Positions 7,809 to 8,850 of a stretch of 8,850 bases of DNA are shown here, piece by piece. The translations under genes and the position numbers were made by a program. The stretch's first letter is position 1, and each line of letters begins with the position of its first letter. The stretch is from an uncultured Clostridia bacterium (GTDB taxonomy: Bacteria > Bacillota > Clostridia > Lachnospirales > Lachnospiraceae): NCBI GenBank assembly GCA_947178045.1, contig CAMWWR010000051.1, positions 1 through 8,850 on the forward strand, given 5' to 3'. The notes below the pieces were generated by a model, which ran no database searches, was not told where the DNA came from, and was given only the letters and a program-made list of their open reading frames with translations.

Positions 7809-7991
7809 ATGGGAGCAATTTGTCCAAAGAATAAACATTCCAAGGCGAGAAGGGACAGCCGCAGGGCAAACTGGAAGATGACTGCGCCGAACCTTGTTAA
7901 ATGCAGCTGCGGAGCGCTGATGATGCCGCACAGAGTATGCAAGGCATGCGGCTCGTACAACAAGAAGAAGATCATCGCGACTGCGGAGTAA
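7809..7991 (+). CDS. rpmF: 50S ribosomal protein L32 (bL32)
   Basis: A 60-residue, very basic component of the large ribosomal subunit. The N-terminal MGAICPKNKHSKARRDSRRANWKM pattern (basic rRNA-binding arm, then the invariant-looking RRANWK) and the PHRVCKACGSYNKKKII tail are diagnostic. Zinc-ribbon cysteines are present at 32, 34, 44 and 47, but the first pair is spaced C-x-C (KCSCGAL) where the zinc-binding form of L32 usually has C-x2-C; the second pair is the normal C-x2-C. The gene follows yceD with two bases between stop and start and is the last gene before the terminator at 8021-8050. In many Firmicutes plsX would follow; it does not here. Confidence 0.97.
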   Translation: MGAICPKNKHSKARRDSRRANWKMTAPNLVKCSCGALMMPHRVCKACGSYNKKKIIATAE

Positions 7992-8020
7992 TCCGAAAAT
8001 CAGAGCTTTTCAGATTATGG

Positions 8021-8050
8021 CCGGGAGCTGGCTACAGCTCCCGGTTTTTT
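8021..8050 (+). terminator. Rho-independent terminator of yceD-rpmF
   Basis: CCGGGAGCTG (8021-8030) and CAGCTCCCGG (8035-8044) form a perfect 10-bp stem with a GCTA loop, followed directly by six T. It is a textbook intrinsic terminator 29 bases after the rpmF stop, ending the two-gene unit. Confidence 0.97.
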
Positions 8051-8111
8051 CTGCGCTCGCCTCTGTCCCAGGGTTCTTTCCTGCCGGGAAAAATCATTTC
8101 CTGAAGCTCCA

Positions 8112-8140
8112 TTGTGTCTTTGTGCGGCATCCTCTATAAT
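8112..8140 (+). promoter_or_regulatory. Candidate promoter of the XRE-type gene
   Basis: TATAAT at 8135-8140 is preceded, 17 bases upstream, by TTGTGT (8112-8117), which matches three of six consensus -35 positions. A second TATAAT at 8154-8159 lacks a good -35. Either could drive the small regulator gene starting at 8203. The stretch 8051-8111 before it shows nothing I can assign. Confidence 0.5.
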
Positions 8141-8182
8141 AAGCCCATAGCGCTATAATAATCACAGGAAACGTATAGAGGA
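8130..8182. promoter_or_regulatory. Nested inverted repeats, possible autoregulatory operator
   Basis: TCCTCTATA (8130-8138) and TATAGAGGA (8174-8182) are perfect 9-bp inverted repeats, enclosing the 10-bp palindrome ATAGCGCTAT (8147-8156), which overlaps the second TATAAT. CTATAATAA also occurs twice (8134-8142 and 8153-8161). A short palindrome on a promoter, just upstream of a helix-turn-helix gene, is what an autoregulatory operator looks like, but binding is inference. The outer repeat could instead form an mRNA hairpin. Confidence 0.4.
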
Positions 8183-8202
8183 CAAAAAGGAGGCATTTCA
8201 TA

Positions 8203-8331
8203 ATGAATGTAGGAAAACAGATTTCCGCGCTGCGCAAAAAGCATAATATTACGCAGGAAGCTCTCGCCGGCGAGATGGGTGTCACGGGGGGGGCAGTGTC
8301 CAAGTGGGAAACAGGGGTTTCACATAGTTAA
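8203..8331 (+). pseudogene. Truncated XRE-family helix-turn-helix regulator
   Basis: An ATG at 8203, with AAGGAGG at 8187-8193 as a strong binding site, opens a 42-codon frame: MNVGKQISALRKKHNITQEA, then LAGEMGVTGGAVSKWETGVS, ending HS and TAA. This is the helix-turn-helix of the Cro/C1 (XRE) type, with the recognition-helix hallmark AVSKWETG. In intact relatives the sequence goes on with a proline-containing turn and helices 4-5 (KWE.G.s.P....L), so the protein stops inside its DNA-binding domain, right after GVS. The AT-rich character of what follows fits a break caused by insertion or deletion at about 8320. A run of eight G (8286-8293) lies in the helix-turn-helix; the frame through it is the right one. 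The frame is too short to fold normally, so I call it a gene remnant. Confidence 0.75.
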
Positions 8332-8610
8332 AGATACGGCATTAGATATGACAACACCACGCTTATATGTTGCTTGCTTTGATAAACTTCATTTTACGGA
8401 CAATTCTGCACTGGAATACCTACAGAATTGTCCGTTTTGTGTCGAGAAGTATTAATCTGAAATATTTGACGGCATCTATTACTTATGAAAATATGACCAG
8501 AGTTGAAATTTACTCATTCCCCAAAGATGCGGTTAGTGAAAAGCTCTATACATTCAGCTTTAGAGGCAAGCTTTAATAATTTGTCAATATCTTTTGGCAG
8601 GAGCCTTATA
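8332..8610. other. AT-rich interval without a convincing gene
   Basis: This stretch is clearly more AT-rich than everything to its left. Two short forward frames look faintly protein-like but have no ribosome binding site and no recognisable family: an ATG at 8348 running to a TAA at 8453-8455 (35 codons, starting MTTPRLYVACFDK and ending NCPFCVEKY), and a frame that is open to 8576 and ends KLYTFSFRGKL. They may be remains of one or two genes broken by rearrangement. The interval also holds the inverted repeat at 8396-8435. Its left edge coincides with the break in the XRE-type gene. Confidence 0.5.
8396..8438 (+). terminator. 13-bp inverted repeat followed by TTTT, possible terminator
   Basis: ACGGACAATTCTG (8396-8408) and CAGAATTGTCCGT (8423-8435) are perfect inverted repeats around a 14-base spacer, and the right arm runs into TTTT (8435-8438). 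As RNA this is a stable hairpin with a short U-run, usable as a rightward terminator, for example of the disrupted regulator transcript. The modest T-run and long loop leave room for another role, such as a protein or recombinase binding site. Confidence 0.5.
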
Positions 8611-8778
8611 TCAACGAGATACCAATTTCCCATGTATCTGCTCATGTTGTAGAATTGCCTGTCGTATCAAGTACAGAACTTCTCCGTTAATAGAGCGGCC
8701 ATCAAATTCTGCAAGACTCTTTAATTTCTCGTGAGTATCGGAATCAATCCGTAATCCTAAGTGTTTATCTTTATCCAT
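8611..8778 (-). CDS. Arc-like ribbon-helix-helix DNA-binding protein
   Basis: A 55-residue probable transcriptional repressor. The start is the ATG at 8776-8778 (MDKDKHLGLRIDSD), five bases downstream of AAAGGAA (8784-8790 on the minus strand); an ATG six codons upstream has no binding site. Fold elements of the Arc/MetJ class are visible: a beta strand KHLGLRI (5-11) that would pair in the dimer and contact the major groove, helix A about 13-24 (SDTHEKLKSLAE), a turn with GRS (27-29), and helix B about 30-48 (INGEVLYLIRQAILQHEQI). The YLIRQAI stretch followed by HGKL resembles small Arc-family proteins of Clostridia. Two direct repeats just upstream fit an operator for such a dimer-of-dimers protein, so it probably represses itself and the divergent promoter. 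Its AT-rich codon use differs from the genes on the left, which fits acquired DNA. Confidence 0.85.
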   Translation of the reverse strand: MDKDKHLGLRIDSDTHEKLKSLAEFDGRSINGEVLYLIRQAILQHEQIHGKLVSR

Positions 8779-8804
8779 ATAAATTCCTTTCTTCAAAAAC
8801 TCAA

Positions 8805-8823
8805 TTTAAGTATATTTTAAGTA
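8805..8823. promoter_or_regulatory. Direct-repeat operator candidate for the ribbon-helix-helix protein
   Basis: TTTAAGTA occurs twice in direct orientation, at 8805-8812 and 8816-8823, an 11-base period or about one helical turn. Direct repeats one turn apart are a common operator layout for ribbon-helix-helix repressors. They lie 26 bases upstream of the leftward repressor gene and overlap its likely -10 (TATACT on the minus strand, 8809-8814). They end 11 bases before the rightward TATAAT, so one bound complex could cover both promoters. Confidence 0.55.
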
Positions 8824-8830
8824 CATTTTG

Positions 8831-8839
8831 TGCTATAAT
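8831..8839 (+). promoter_or_regulatory. Rightward extended -10 promoter leaving the window
   Basis: TGCTATAAT is a perfect extended -10 (TGn + TATAAT). No consensus -35 is seen; the position where it would fall lies within the TTTAAGTA repeats. It points to a gene transcribed to the right, starting beyond base 8850, divergent from the ribbon-helix-helix gene and probably controlled by it. Confidence 0.6.
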
Positions 8840-8850
8840 GTCCTGAGTGG

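Noticed and set aside
7585..7975. Minus-strand frames opposite yceD-rpmF
   Set aside because: They are antisense to clearly recognised proteins and show no independent family features.
8094..8303. Minus-strand frame of 69 codons opposite the XRE-type gene
   Set aside because: It is a mirror of the helix-turn-helix coding strand and its promoter; no binding site or recognisable domain is present.
8367..8576. Forward 69-codon frame in the AT-rich interval called as a gene
   Set aside because: There is no ribosome binding site, it spans the 13-bp inverted repeat, and no family is recognisable; recorded only as a possible fragment.
1..8850. CRISPR array, tRNA or rRNA gene, transposase
   Set aside because: I saw no regularly spaced repeats, cloverleaf-like tRNA sequences, rRNA motifs or transposase/integrase motifs on either strand.

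Overview
The window reads as chromosomal DNA of a moderately GC-rich anaerobic Firmicute, most likely a member of the Clostridia close to Lachnospiraceae. The evidence is an acetate kinase gene, a DUF177 (YceD) plus ribosomal protein L32 pair whose proteins have the clostridial form, strong AGGAGG-type ribosome binding sites, and a perfect consensus sigma-A type promoter. This is a judgement from sequence character only; no database search was possible.

Layout. ackA (79-1278) is followed by a strong hairpin terminator (1361-1399). Next come two tandem, full-length paralogues of the YfhO family of large polytopic membrane proteins (1439-4372 and 4377-7178), which are translationally close (4 nt apart) and probably co-transcribed. 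A consensus promoter (7187-7215) and a short leader with a hairpin then start a two-gene unit, yceD (7279-7806) and rpmF (7809-7991), closed by a textbook terminator (8021-8050). After it lies a small XRE-type regulator gene that stops abruptly after 42 codons (8203-8331). From about 8320 the sequence becomes visibly AT-rich: a stretch with a 13-bp inverted repeat and no convincing gene, then a leftward ribbon-helix-helix (Arc-like) repressor gene (8611-8778). Upstream of that gene, two direct repeats sit beside a rightward extended -10 promoter that leaves the window.

How it fits together. ackA makes ATP from acetyl phosphate. yceD-rpmF belongs to the ribosome biogenesis set that in many Firmicutes lies next to pta-ackA and upstream of plsX-acpP. 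Here the two YfhO genes sit between ackA and yceD, and plsX does not follow rpmF, so the conserved block appears interrupted twice. The YfhO pair is likely to act at the cell surface, in transfer of a sugar to an envelope polymer, but no partner glycosyltransferase or flippase is in view. The right end looks like a junction with acquired DNA: a truncated regulator followed by AT-rich sequence carrying a compact repressor/operator/divergent promoter module. The most unusual points are the tandem YfhO pair, the promoter-like element overlapping the ackA terminator, the junction at about 8320, and the RHH direct-repeat operator.
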